Source: Tritrichomonas musculus (taxonomy: Eukaryota > Parabasalia > Tritrichomonadida > Tritrichomonadidae). Taken from it: a stretch of 64,000 nt of DNA. The translations under genes and the position numbers were made by a program. Of this stretch, positions 9,145-18,990 are shown one piece after another; position 1 is the stretch's first letter; each line of letters opens with the position of its first letter. The stretch covers positions 823,001 through 887,000 of the forward strand of contig JAPFFF010000020.1 of NCBI GenBank assembly GCA_039105265.1. Direction: 5' to 3'. Under the pieces are notes generated by a model that saw only the letters and a program-made list of their open reading frames with translations, did not search any database and was not told the origin of the DNA.

Positions 9145-9684
9145 TTATTCATTAGCTTGCGAACCTTCTGGCGTTTCATCATCAACGTAAACCAATCCGT
9201 CAAGTGATAAATGGAAGTAGGTATCACGACACAAACATAACTGAACCGGTGGTGGGTGCACTGTTCCTTCTTCATTAACATTATAATATGTATCATTCTT
9301 TCCTGTATGAATTGGTTGCCCATTGATTTGAACTTGAACATTACCAAATCCCCCATCAAGACCATCATATGTGTATCCAGCACTCGACCTTTCAGTTTGA
9401 ACATTGAAAACAAATGATGTTGCATCTCTTAATGTATTCTTGTATCTTGTTCCTTCTGTGTCGTTCTTTGGCATTGTGAAACTGTCTTCAAACTCTTTTG
9501 TGCATTGTAATGTAATGGCATCAAGGTCTCCAGCAGTTAATTGATTCTCAAAGAATCTTGCACCGATTGTGTCAACGTTTTCATCTGGAAAGTTCTTGCC
9601 ACCAATATTCAAATAACAGTTTTGATAAACTGGATTTTCAAAGACAGTCAAATCATTATGATGTTTTGGAAACAGTACAGACAT
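9145..9684 (-). CDS. Beta-rich Polinton protein next to capsid gene
   Basis: About 179 residues from the ATG at 9684. The sequence is beta-rich and Gly/Asp/Asn-rich (NPVYQNCYLNIGGKNFPDEN, GYTYDGLDGGFGNVQVQING), with a strand-rich end (FHLSLDGLVYVDDE). It starts about 50 bp after the stop of the capsid-like gene on the same strand, so it probably belongs to the same structural module. No family is recognised with confidence; a virion structural role is inferred from composition and position. Confidence 0.5.
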   Translation of the reverse strand: MSVLFPKHHNDLTVFENPVYQNCYLNIGGKNFPDENVDTIGARFFENQLTAGDLDAITLQCTKEFEDSFTMPKNDTEGTRYKNTLRDATSFVFNVQTERSSAGYTYDGLDGGFGNVQVQINGQPIHTGKNDTYYNVNEEGTVHPPPVQLCLCRDTYFHLSLDGLVYVDDETPEGSQANE

Positions 9685-9732
9685 CGTGGTCACATTAATT
9701 AATGGAATGTTCAAAGTTGATTTGATTCCTTT

Positions 9733-11001
9733 TTAAGCTGCAGCAATTGGGAAAGCATGATAATCAACCTTTTGTGATGGAATGGTGATACCTTCTCGAA
9801 GAATGTCTTCAATACCTTTTCTCGTTGCTTCACAAACACCATAGCCCTGCATGTTTGATTTGCAAAGTGTGATTGTCATTTGATTGCATGTCAATGCAGC
9901 CTTTTGTGATTCATATTTCTTCATTGTTGGTGTTTCTTCAACGATTTCAATTGTATGGTATGATTCAACTGTGGTTGTGTTATCTGGATTGTGTCTTGCA
10001 ATCTCTCTCAAATCATCTGTTCGTTTGATACCAAATCTTTCATATTCTTCATCTGTGAATTCAAATTCAAGTTCAATTGGTTCCGAATTAACAGGTATAC
10101 CGTGTTCAGCACAGATATTGTATTTGAATTTGATTGATTTATCAAGAGCACCAGGTATCAATGCTTCATTTCCAATTTGTGTGAACTGTCTCTTAAGTTT
10201 TCCTTTAGCTTTCAATTCACGTAATTGGTCAAGTTGTTTCATTGATATCTTGTCATCATCTTCAAGGAATGCTTTTGTTTCTGCAACTGTGTAAGGGTCT
10301 AATACTGCCCAAACAAGACCAGCGGGACTAACTTGAAAACGAATAGCTAAATCACCAATGATACCATTAGGGAATAAATCAAATGCTTGTAATGCGAGCA
10401 AATCATCAAAAGGTATATTTAAATCAAATTCACACTCAGCTCTTCCATTATCTTTGAAATCATTAAGATTAACGTAAACACCTGCATGTGTTTGTGAATG
10501 GCTGCAAACGTTTTCCCATAATGAATGAACAAATCGTCGTCTTTTCTTTTCTGTTTCTGGTTTGAGAACTGAATACAAGAAACCTTCACGAATTGCTTCA
10601 TTCTGTTGATATCCGACATTGACATTATTATGAAGAATCTCTAACCTGTCAAACAATTGATTTGATGATTTGAAACCAACAAATAATTTATAAAGATTTT
10701 CAGGGTCTTCAATCGCTTTAAGCTTTGCAATGTCTGTGCTTAATTGAAGATTCAATTTGATGTGAAATGTTAAGAAACCTTTATCAACATCACTGATGAA
10801 GTGGTCAGGATGTGTTAAACTGATTTGTGAATACTGTCCTTGATGAAATGGAGCAGGTTGGTCATGACAATCAACTGTCCTAAATGAAAATGAACGAGTA
10901 CCATCATTAACGTTAATCATGTTGCGCATTTCCTTGAACGCACTCAACACATTTCCTGTCTCTATTTGATAATTGTGAGCTCTATCGTTTCGATATAACA
11001 T
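9733..11001 (-). CDS. Major capsid protein-like (double jelly-roll candidate)
   Basis: A 422-residue beta-rich protein. Early features are YRNDRAHNYQIETG, an Arg-Ser-Phe strand followed by DQPAPFHQGQYSQISLT, and GFLTFHIKLNLQL. These are followed by a helical insert (KAIEDPENLYKLFVGFKSSN) and QLFDRLEILHNN. The pattern of paired beta strands with a helical insert resembles the double-jelly-roll capsid proteins described for Polintons, which suggest that these transposons can form virions. The ATG at 11001 follows a short AT-rich gap. The gene heads the minus-strand structural cluster and is divergent from the small amphipathic protein gene at 11056. The assignment is by pattern, not by alignment. 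Confidence 0.55.
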   Translation of the reverse strand: MLYRNDRAHNYQIETGNVLSAFKEMRNMINVNDGTRSFSFRTVDCHDQPAPFHQGQYSQISLTHPDHFISDVDKGFLTFHIKLNLQLSTDIAKLKAIEDPENLYKLFVGFKSSNQLFDRLEILHNNVNVGYQQNEAIREGFLYSVLKPETEKKRRRFVHSLWENVCSHSQTHAGVYVNLNDFKDNGRAECEFDLNIPFDDLLALQAFDLFPNGIIGDLAIRFQVSPAGLVWAVLDPYTVAETKAFLEDDDKISMKQLDQLRELKAKGKLKRQFTQIGNEALIPGALDKSIKFKYNICAEHGIPVNSEPIELEFEFTDEEYERFGIKRTDDLREIARHNPDNTTTVESYHTIEIVEETPTMKKYESQKAALTCNQMTITLCKSNMQGYGVCEATRKGIEDILREGITIPSQKVDYHAFPIAAA

Positions 11002-11055
11002 TTATGATTTAATAAAAAGAATCAATATATTATCTCTTTTATTTACTCTTAAAAT

Positions 11056-11310
11056 ATGGGTATAGGTATATTCAAGAAGATTAAGAACGGTTTTGCTAAG
11101 TTTGCCAAAACAGTCAAAGACACAGCAAAGAAAGTCGTTGAAAAGCTTCCTCAAGTTGTTAACGTTGGAAGACAAATCATTGATAGAGTTAAACCAATTA
11201 CTGGTCTCATTCCTGGTGTTGGTCAAGTAGTTGATTTCGTTGATAGAGGACTCAGTTATGCTGATACAGCTGGTAAAGTTGGTAAATCAATTTTGGATAA
11301 AGTTGGGTAA
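11056..11310 (+). CDS. Small amphipathic, basic protein (84 aa)
   Basis: The N-terminal 33 residues (GIGIFKKIKNGFAKFAKTVK and following) form an obvious amphipathic basic helix with Ile/Phe/Val on one face and Lys on the other. The remainder is Gly/Val-rich with a second hydrophobic helix (PITGLIPGVGQVVDFVD). This composition resembles small membrane-active or DNA-condensing virion peptides, such as adenovirus protein VI or X-type products, but no homology can be shown. It is divergent from the capsid-like gene with a 54-bp gap, which supports a structural or entry role. That role is inference. Confidence 0.55.
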   Translation: MGIGIFKKIKNGFAKFAKTVKDTAKKVVEKLPQVVNVGRQIIDRVKPITGLIPGVGQVVDFVDRGLSYADTAGKVGKSILDKVG

Positions 11311-11340
11311 ATATAATGAAACGTTTTAAATTGAATACAA

Positions 11341-11793
11341 ATGAATGAAAACATTAATGAACTTAAAGTAATAAACGAAAACATTAATGAATCAAAAGTG
11401 TTTAAATCAGTTGAAGAGTTCAATTTGTTCTATCAAAAGAATATCGAGCAAATGAAAACACAAACGACAAACTATTTGAACAAGATTTATAAAATCATCA
11501 CTAATGACGACAATGAATGCAAAATCACTAAACGTAATTGCAAAGATGGAAAACGCTGTGGTGGCGACATTTATTTGAAGAAAGTTGGGAACACAATCAC
11601 TAAAACACTCGAAAACGATAACATCAAGGCTGATATATCAATAATGAAAGAATCATTAAATGAATTCACTGAACAAATCAATCAATTGAGCAATAAAAAT
11701 AAAATACTTGAGGAACATATCAATAAGCTTTCAAATGTTGTTGACCAACAATCAAAAGTCATTAATGAATACATACTCAGACAAGCTTCGTAG
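11341..11793 (+). CDS. Coiled-coil Polinton protein (150 aa)
   Basis: It starts with a short duplicated motif (NENINELKV then NENINESKV). A helical region with scattered Cys residues follows (NDDNECKITKRNCKDGKRCGG), and then a long coiled coil at about residues 95-145 (FTEQINQLSNKNKILEEHIN). It lies 30 bp after the amphipathic protein gene on the same strand, so the two are probably co-expressed. The Cys cluster could bind zinc. No family is recognised and the function is unknown. Confidence 0.5.
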   Translation: MNENINELKVINENINESKVFKSVEEFNLFYQKNIEQMKTQTTNYLNKIYKIITNDDNECKITKRNCKDGKRCGGDIYLKKVGNTITKTLENDNIKADISIMKESLNEFTEQINQLSNKNKILEEHINKLSNVVDQQSKVINEYILRQAS

Positions 11794-11805
11794 GTCTCCG
11801 CCTTT

Positions 11806-12039
11806 TTAAATGTTGTTGCTCCTGACAACCACCGAATGATTAAGTGAATCATGATGATTTAATGATTTAGTCGTTTTTGGTGGAGGTTCATGAAATACAT
11901 TACCTTTTTCATTATAACATTTCACTGTTGGTGCTGAGTTTATTTTTGTTCTCTTCTTTTGCATCGTTAACTGTAATCTATCAAAATGGTTTTTGTGTTT
12001 ATCATCATGAACGGTTCTCATTTGATTAATAGCAGACAT
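11806..12039 (-). CDS. Hypothetical small basic protein (77 aa)
   Basis: A short open frame rich in His, Lys and Asn (HDDKHKNHFDRLQLTMQKKR). It converges on the coiled-coil gene with a 12-bp gap and is divergent from the next small gene with a 14-bp gap. The tight packing on both sides is the main reason to accept it as a gene. No domain is visible. Confidence 0.35.
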   Translation of the reverse strand: MSAINQMRTVHDDKHKNHFDRLQLTMQKKRTKINSAPTVKCYNEKGNVFHEPPPKTTKSLNHHDSLNHSVVVRSNNI

Positions 12040-12053
12040 TTAATTGTTATTAA

Positions 12054-12284
12054 ATGAGTGAACTAACAGAATACAAGAAAGAAATACCAGAATTAAAACG
12101 TATCAAACGAGGATTGAAAGAAAAGTGTTATGATTACAAACAATGTCTCAACAATATCAAATCAGGAATGTTGGGCTCTGATGGTCTTGCCGTTCGTGAG
12201 TCTCTTATCGAAGACATCAACAGCCTCAAAAATAAAGTTCATCAGCTTGAGAATGAATTGAACTCATTAAACAGCTCTTCATAA
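12054..12284 (+). CDS. Small coiled-coil protein (76 aa)
   Basis: The whole protein looks helical, with a charged first half (EYKKEIPELKRIKRGLKEKC) and a clear leucine-heptad coiled coil at the end (INSLKNKVHQLENELNSLN). Two Cys residues lie in the middle. It is a short but well-formed frame between two divergent or convergent neighbours in the Polinton. A self-associating structural or regulatory role is possible, but the family is not recognised. Confidence 0.45.
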   Translation: MSELTEYKKEIPELKRIKRGLKEKCYDYKQCLNNIKSGMLGSDGLAVRESLIEDINSLKNKVHQLENELNSLNSSS

Positions 12285-12312
12285 ACTGTACATCATCAAT
12301 GACATCAATCTT

Positions 12313-13050
12313 TTATTTTTGGTCATCATCTTTCTCTTCAGTGAAGTATGTTCGTTTGCGACCTAAATGTGGACGGTTATTATACCAAAGCCAATCATTA
12401 AATGTTGTGGAATATCTTACATTCTCATGCTTGTAAAACAATTTTTGTTTAGAGTTTTTATATTCAGTCAGTAGTTCACATCCTTCATCAGCAAAACGTT
12501 TCTTCACATAATTATGTGTGTATCTAATGCATTGCATCATATGTGCCCTATGACCAGCCTTCCATTTAGTTGGCTTTGTTTTGTATTCATTACCTTCAAA
12601 CAAATAAAACACATCAGCTGTTGCAATCGTATATTTTGAAATCAATTCACAACCTTCAGCCTTCATCGATTCTCTCAATTCGTCTTCTTTCTTTTGTCTC
12701 TCTTCTTCTTTTTTCTTTTCTTTATCTTCTTTTGTTAGAACCTTACCGTTCTTCTTCTCATAATTGCTATCAATAGGATACTTTTTATTAGGGTTCTTAT
12801 AGAAATCAATCGGATAAGCATATCTCACACGTTCAGGGTTTGTTTTACGATTAAACGAATAAAATCCGTCAAGCTTCAAATCATTAGAATATCTTAAACA
12901 AACACAATCATAAGAATCAAAGAATTCATCAAATTGTTCTTTTGTGGCTTTCATCATATAAATATTTATCTTTCTTTCATCTTTTGGTTTCTTCAAATCT
13001 TCTAAGTAATTCTTCAAAAATTCAGCAATTGTTCCTTCAAGTTGTATCAT
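12313..13050 (-). CDS. Protein with two tandem ~45-aa repeats
   Basis: A 245-residue protein. The first 90 residues form an unrecognised domain with KATKEQFDEFFDSYDC, and a highly charged Lys/Glu linker follows (about 100-125). After it come two tandem copies of a repeat of about 45 residues: AEGCELISKYTIATADVFYL and following, then ADEGCELLTEYKNSKQKLFY and following. Each contains a GCEL start, an aromatic middle with a (K/H)xENxxY-like turn, and a W.....(R/H) end. This resembles the small repeats seen in phage and large DNA virus proteins linked to nucleases or DNA binding. It is the last gene of element 1 before the satellite, so it may sit near the transposon terminus. Confidence 0.5.
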   Translation of the reverse strand: MIQLEGTIAEFLKNYLEDLKKPKDERKINIYMMKATKEQFDEFFDSYDCVCLRYSNDLKLDGFYSFNRKTNPERVRYAYPIDFYKNPNKKYPIDSNYEKKNGKVLTKEDKEKKKEEERQKKEDELRESMKAEGCELISKYTIATADVFYLFEGNEYKTKPTKWKAGHRAHMMQCIRYTHNYVKKRFADEGCELLTEYKNSKQKLFYKHENVRYSTTFNDWLWYNNRPHLGRKRTYFTEEKDDDQK

Positions 13051-13183
13051 TTCTCAGGAGATAAAAAACAGGAGAAAAAAAACAGAAGACTAAAAACAGG
13101 AGAATGTATAGATTATGATTTTAGATTTACGGTCGTCATTTTCAGGAGAATATATACCCCATCACCTGGCTATCCTTACTCTC
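13051..13183. repeat. Short CAGGAGA-containing spacer
   Basis: A spacer between the last Polinton gene and satellite A. It contains four or five loosely spaced copies of a CAGGAGA/CAGAAGA core within A-rich sequence. No gene is seen. It may contain the terminus of element 1, but no inverted repeat partner is in the window, so the exact end is not defined. Confidence 0.3.
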
Positions 13184-16100
13184 TGACATCGACATTCGCA
13201 ATGACATTTGCATCGACATCGACATTCGTAATGACATCGACATTCGCAATGACATCGACATCCGCAATGACATCGACATCCGCAATGACATTTGCATCGA
13301 CATCGACATTCGCAATGACATCGACATCCGCAATGACATTTGCATCGACATCGACATTCGCAATGACATTTGCATCGACATCGACATTCGCAATGACATT
13401 TGCATCGACATCGACATCCGCAATGACATCGACATCCGCAATGACATTTGCATCGACATCGACATTCGCAATGACATTTGCATCGACATCGATATTCGCA
13501 ATGACATTTGCATCGACATCGATATTCGCAATGACATTTGCATCGACATCGACATTCGCAATGACATCGACATCCGTAATGACATCGACATCCGCAATGA
13601 CATCGACATTCGCAATGACAATTGCATCGACATCGACATTCGCAATGACATCGACATCCGCAATGACATTTGCATCGACATCGACATTCGTAATGACATT
13701 TGCATCGACATCGACATTCGCAATGACATCGACATCCGCAATGACATTTGCATCGACATCGACATTCGCAATGACATCGACATTCGCAATGAAATTTGCA
13801 TCGACATCGACATTCGCAATGACATCGACATCCGCAATGACATCGACATTCGCAATGACAATTGCATCGACATCGACATTCGCAATGACATTTGAATCGA
13901 CATCGACATTCGCAATGACATCGACATCCGCAATGACATCGACATTCGCAATGACAATTGCATCGACATCGACATCCGCAATGACATCGACATTCGCAAT
14001 GAAATTTGCATCGACATCGACATTCGCAATGACATCGACATCCGCAATGACATTTGCATCGACATCGACATTCGCAATGACATCGACATTCGCAATGACA
14101 TCGACATTCGCAATGAAATTTGCATCGACATCGACATTCGCAATGACATCGACATTCGCAATGACAATTGCATCGACATCGACATTCGCAATGACATTTG
14201 CATCGACATCGACATTCGCAATGACATCGACATTCGCAATGACATCGACATCCGCAATGACATCAACATTCGCAATGACAATTGCATCGACATCGACATC
14301 CGCAATGACATTTGCATCGACATCGACATTCGCAATGACATCGACATCCGCAATGACATCGACATTCTCAATGACAATTGCATCGACATCGACATTCGCA
14401 ATGACATCGACATCCGCAATGACATTTGCATCGACATCGACATTCGTAATGACATCGACATCCGCAATGACATCAACATTCGCAATGACAATTGCATCGA
14501 CATCGACATTCGCAATGACATTTGCATCGACATCGACATTCGCAATGACATCGACATTCGCAATGACATCGACATCCGCAATGACATCAACATTCGCAAT
14601 GACAATTGCATCGACATCGACATCCGCAATGACATTTGAATGACATCGACATTCGCAATGACATCGACATTCGCAATGACAATTGCATCGACATCGACAT
14701 TCGCAATGACATTTGCATCGACATCGACATTCGCAATGACATCGACATTCGCAATGACATCGACATCCGCAATGACATCAACATTCGCAATGACAATTGC
14801 ATCGACATCGACATCCGCAATGACATTTGAATCGACATCGACATTCGCAATGACATCGACATCCGCAATGACATCGACATTCGCAATGACAATTGCATCG
14901 ACATCGACATCCGCAATGACATCGACATCCGCAATGACATCGACATTGGCAATGACAATTGCATCGACATCGACATTCGCAATGACATCGACATCCGCAA
15001 TGACATCGACATCTGCAATGACATCGACATTCGCAATGACAATTGCATCGACATCGACATCCGCAATGACATTTGCATCGACATCGACATTCGCAATGAC
15101 ATCGACATCCGCAATGACATTTGCATCGACATCGACATTCGCAATGACATCGACATTCGCAATGACATCGACATTCGCAATGACATTTGCATCGACATCG
15201 ACATTCGTAATGACATTTGCATCGACATCGACATTCGCAATGACATTTGAATCGACATCGACATCTGCATCGACATCGACATCCGCAATGACATCGACAT
15301 CCGCAATGACATCGACATCGACATCCGCAATGACATCGACATCCGCAATGACATCGACATCGACATCCGCAATGACATTTGCATCGACATCGACATTCGC
15401 AATGACATCGACATCCGCAATGACATCGACATCGACATCCGCAATGACATCGACATCCGCAATGACATCGACATCTGCATCGACATCGACATCGACATTC
15501 GCAATGACATTTGCATCGACATCGACATTCGCAATGACATCGACATTCGCAATGACATCGACATCCGCAATGACATCAACATTCGCAATGACAATTGCAT
15601 CGACATCGACATCCGCAATGACATTTGAATCGACATCGACATTCGCAATGACATCGACATCCGCAATGACATCGACATTCGCAATGACAATTGCATCGAC
15701 ATCGACATCCGCAATGACATCGACATCCGCAATGACATCGACATTGGCAATGACAATTGCATCGACATCGACATTCGCAATGACATCGACATCCGCAATG
15801 ACATCGACATCCGCAATGACATCGACATCCGCAATGACATCGACATCCGCAATGACATCGACATTGGCAATGACAATTGCATCGACATCGACATTCGCAA
15901 TGACATCGACATCCGCAATGACATCGACATCTGCAATGACATCGACATTCGCAATGACAATTGCATCGACATCGACATCCGCAATGACATTTGCATCGAC
16001 ATCGACATTCGCAATGACAATTGCATCGACATCGACATTCGCAATGACATCGACATCCGCAATGACATTTGCATCGACATCGACATTCGCAATGACATCG

Positions 16101-18711
16101 ACATTCGCAATGACATCGACATTCGCAATGACATTTGCATCGACATCGACATTCGTAATGACATTTGCATCGACATCGACATTCGCAATGACATTTGAAT
16201 CGACATCGACATCTGCATCGACATCGACATCCGCAATGACATCGACATCCGCAATGACATCGACATCGACATCCGCAATGACATCGACATCTGCATCGAC
16301 ATCGACATCGACATCCGCAATGACATCGACATCCGCAATGACATTTGCATCGACATCGACATCCGCAATGACATTTGAATCGACATCGACATCTGCATCG
16401 ACATCGACATCCGCAATGACATCGACATCCGCAATGACATCGACATCGACATCCGCAATGACATCGACATCCGCAATGACATTTGCATCGACATCGACAT
16501 CCGCAATGACATTTGCATAGACATCGACATTCGCAATGACATTTGCATCGACATTCGCAATGACATCGACATCTGCAATGACATCGACATCTGCATCGAC
16601 ATCGACATCGACATCCGCAATGACATCGACATCTGCATCGACATCGACATCGACATCCGCAATGACATTTGCATAGACATCGACATTCGCAATGACATTT
16701 GCATCGACATTCGCAATGACATCGACATCTGCATCGACATCGACATCCGCAATGACATCGACATCCGCAATGACATCGACATCTGCATCGACATCGACAT
16801 CGACATCCGCAATGACATCGACATCTGCATCGACATCGACATCGACATCCGCAATGACATTTGCATAGACATCGACATTCGCAATGACATTTGCATCGAC
16901 ATCCGCAATGACATCGACATCTGCATCGACATCGACATCGACATCCGCAATGACATCGACATCCGCAATGACATTTGCATCGACATTCGCAATGACATCG
17001 ACATCTGCAATGACATCGACATCTGCATCGACATCGACATCGACATCCGCAATGACATCGACATCTGCATCGACATCGACATCGACATCCGCAATGACAT
17101 TTGCATAGACATCGACATTCGCAATGACATTTGCATCGACATCCGCAATGACATCGACATCTGCATCGACATCGACATCGACATCCGCAATGACATCGAC
17201 ATCCGCAATGACATTTGCATCGACATCGACATCCGCAATGACATTTGAATCGACATCGACATCTGCATCGACATCGACATCCGCAATGACATCGACATCC
17301 GCAATGACATCGACATCGACATCCGCAATGACATCGACATCCGCAATGACATTTGCATCGACATCGACATCCGCAATGACATTTGCATAGACATCGACAT
17401 TCGCAATGACATTTGCATCGACATCCGCAATGACATCGACATCCGCAATGACATCGACATCTGCATCGACATCGACATCGACATCCGCAATGACATCGAC
17501 ATCTGCATCGACATCGACATCGACATCCGCAATGACATTTGCATAGACATCGACATTCGCAATGACATTTGCATCGACATTCGCAATGACATCGACATCT
17601 GCATCGACATCGACATCCGCAATGACATCGACATCCGCAATGACATCGACATCTGCATCGACATTGACATCGACATCCGCAATGACATCGACATCCGCAT
17701 CGACATCGACATCGACATCCGCAATGACATTTGCATAGACATCGACATTCGCAATGACATTTGCATCGACATTCGCAATGACATCGACATCTGCATCGAC
17801 ATCGACATCCGCAATGACATCGACATCCGCAATGACATCGACATCTGCATCGACATCGACATCGACATCCGCAATGACATTTGCATCGACATCGACATCC
17901 GCAATGACATTTGCATAGACATCGACATTCGCAATGACATTTGCATCGACATTCGCAATGACATCGACATTTGCATCGACATCGACATCCGCAATGACAT
18001 CGACATCCGCAATGACATCGACATCCGCAATGACATCGACATCCGCAATGACATCGACATCTGCATCGACATCGACATCGACATCCGCAATGACATTTGC
18101 ATAGACATCGACATTCGCAATGACATTTGCATCGACATTCGCAATGACATCGACATCTGCATCGACATCGACATCCGCAATGACATCGACATCCGCAATG
18201 ACATTTGCATCGACATCGACATCCGCAATGACATTTGCATAGACATCGACATTCGCAATGACATTTGCATCGACATTCGCAATGACATCGACATCTGCAT
18301 CGACATCGACATCCGCAATGACATCGACATCCGCAATGACATCGACATCTGCATCGACATCGACATCGACATCCGCAATGACATCGACATCCGCAATGAC
18401 ATCGACATCTGCATCGACATCGACATCGACATCCGCAATGACATTTGCATCGACATCGACATCCGCAATGACATTTGCATAGACATCGACATTCGCAATG
18501 ACATTTGCATCGACATCGACATCCGCAATGACATTTGCATAGACATCGACATTCGCAATGACATCGACATTCGCAATGACATCGACATCTGCATCGACAT
18601 CGACATCCGCAATGACATCGACATCTGCATCGACATCGACATCCGCAATGACATCGACATCTGCATCGACATCGACATCGACATCCGCAATGACATTTAC
18701 ATCGACATCGA
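13184..18711. repeat. Satellite A: 6/12/18-bp modular tandem array
   Basis: About 5.5 kb of tandem repeat. The dominant unit is 18 bp (ACATCGACATCCGCAATG) with variants TTCGC, CTGC, TTGGC and CGTAATG, interspersed with a 12-bp module (ACATTTGCATCG) and extra ACATCG hexamers. Because almost all modules are multiples of six, long open frames persist on both strands (for example, 14587-18696 on the minus strand) that would give Ser/Met/Arg-rich or Thr/Ser/Ala/Met-rich repeats. These are best read as a consequence of repeat period. From about 16.5 kb the array is organised in longer composite blocks marked by a GCATAGACATCG variant. Confidence 0.95.
14700..16270. repeat. Internal block duplication in satellite A
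   Basis: The order of rare variants between about 14.7 and 15.3 kb recurs between about 15.5 and 16.27 kb, with small insertions. The variants are a TTGGCAATG unit (about 14.94 kb, then 15.74 and 15.86 kb), a CGTAATG unit before ATTTGC (about 15.2 and 16.15 kb), and then an ATTTGAATCG module followed by CATCTGCATCG. Distances between matching markers are roughly 800-950 bp. This shows that blocks of many units, not just single units, were duplicated within the array. Confidence 0.7.
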
Positions 18712-18905
18712 CAGCAGCATTGGCATCGGCATCAACAGCAGCATTGGCATCGGCATCAACAGCAGCATTGGCATCGGCATCAACAGCAGCATTGGCATCG
18801 GCATCAACAGCAGCATTGGCATCGGCATCAACAGCAGCATTGGCATCGGCATCAACAGCGGCATTGGCATCGGCATCAACAGCAGCATTGGCATCGGCAT
18901 CAGCA
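18712..18905. repeat. 24-bp tandem repeat at the end of satellite A
   Basis: About eight copies of a 24-bp unit containing AGCAGCATTGGCATCGGCAT directly follow satellite A. One copy carries GCGGCATT in place of GCAGCATT. The unit shares the GCATYGRCAT theme with satellite A and may have arisen from it. The array ends just before the hAT gene upstream region. Confidence 0.9.
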
Positions 18906-18938
18906 ATGACATAGACAATCTCCCTTTAACGTCAAATG

Positions 18939-18952
18939 AAGTGAATTCACTT
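18939..18952. promoter_or_regulatory. 14-bp perfect palindrome upstream of hAT gene
   Basis: AAGTGAATTCACTT is a perfect palindrome about 40 bp upstream of the hAT start codon, in the unique DNA between satellite A and the gene. It could be a binding site for a dimeric protein or part of the transposon end. A partial echo (CCACTTCACTTT) lies just before the start codon. Confidence 0.35.
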
Positions 18953-18977
18953 TAAAAAAACGAGAAAACTTTCCACT

Positions 18978-18990
18978 TCACTTTATTATA
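18978..18990 (+). promoter_or_regulatory. Trichomonad initiator-like element
   Basis: TCACTTTATTATA lies immediately before the ATG at 18991. It resembles the trichomonad initiator (TCA+1 followed by pyrimidine, T and A/T positions), which normally sits within about 20 bp of the start codon and sets the transcription start. This supports 18991 as the true start and fits a parabasalid host. Confidence 0.5.

Larger units (their letters stand above)
1..13050. mobile_element. Polinton/Maverick element 1 (left end outside window)
   Basis: This is a large self-synthesising DNA transposon of the Polinton/Maverick family. The window opens inside the last part of its PolB gene and continues through a compact set of about 16 open frames on both strands: KilA-N protein, long fibre-like protein, retroviral-type integrase, double-jelly-roll-like capsid protein and several small proteins. 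Intergenic gaps are short, and some neighbouring frames touch or overlap. The right limit is set at the last open frame, just before satellite A; I did not find the terminal inverted repeats or the target duplication. The visible part looks largely whole and therefore fairly young. The left end lies outside the window. Confidence 0.85.

Noticed and set aside
13142-18696. Very long open frames in satellite A (up to 1,369 codons)
   Set aside because: They follow from 6-bp-multiple modules without stops, occur on both strands at once, and give only simple repeats.
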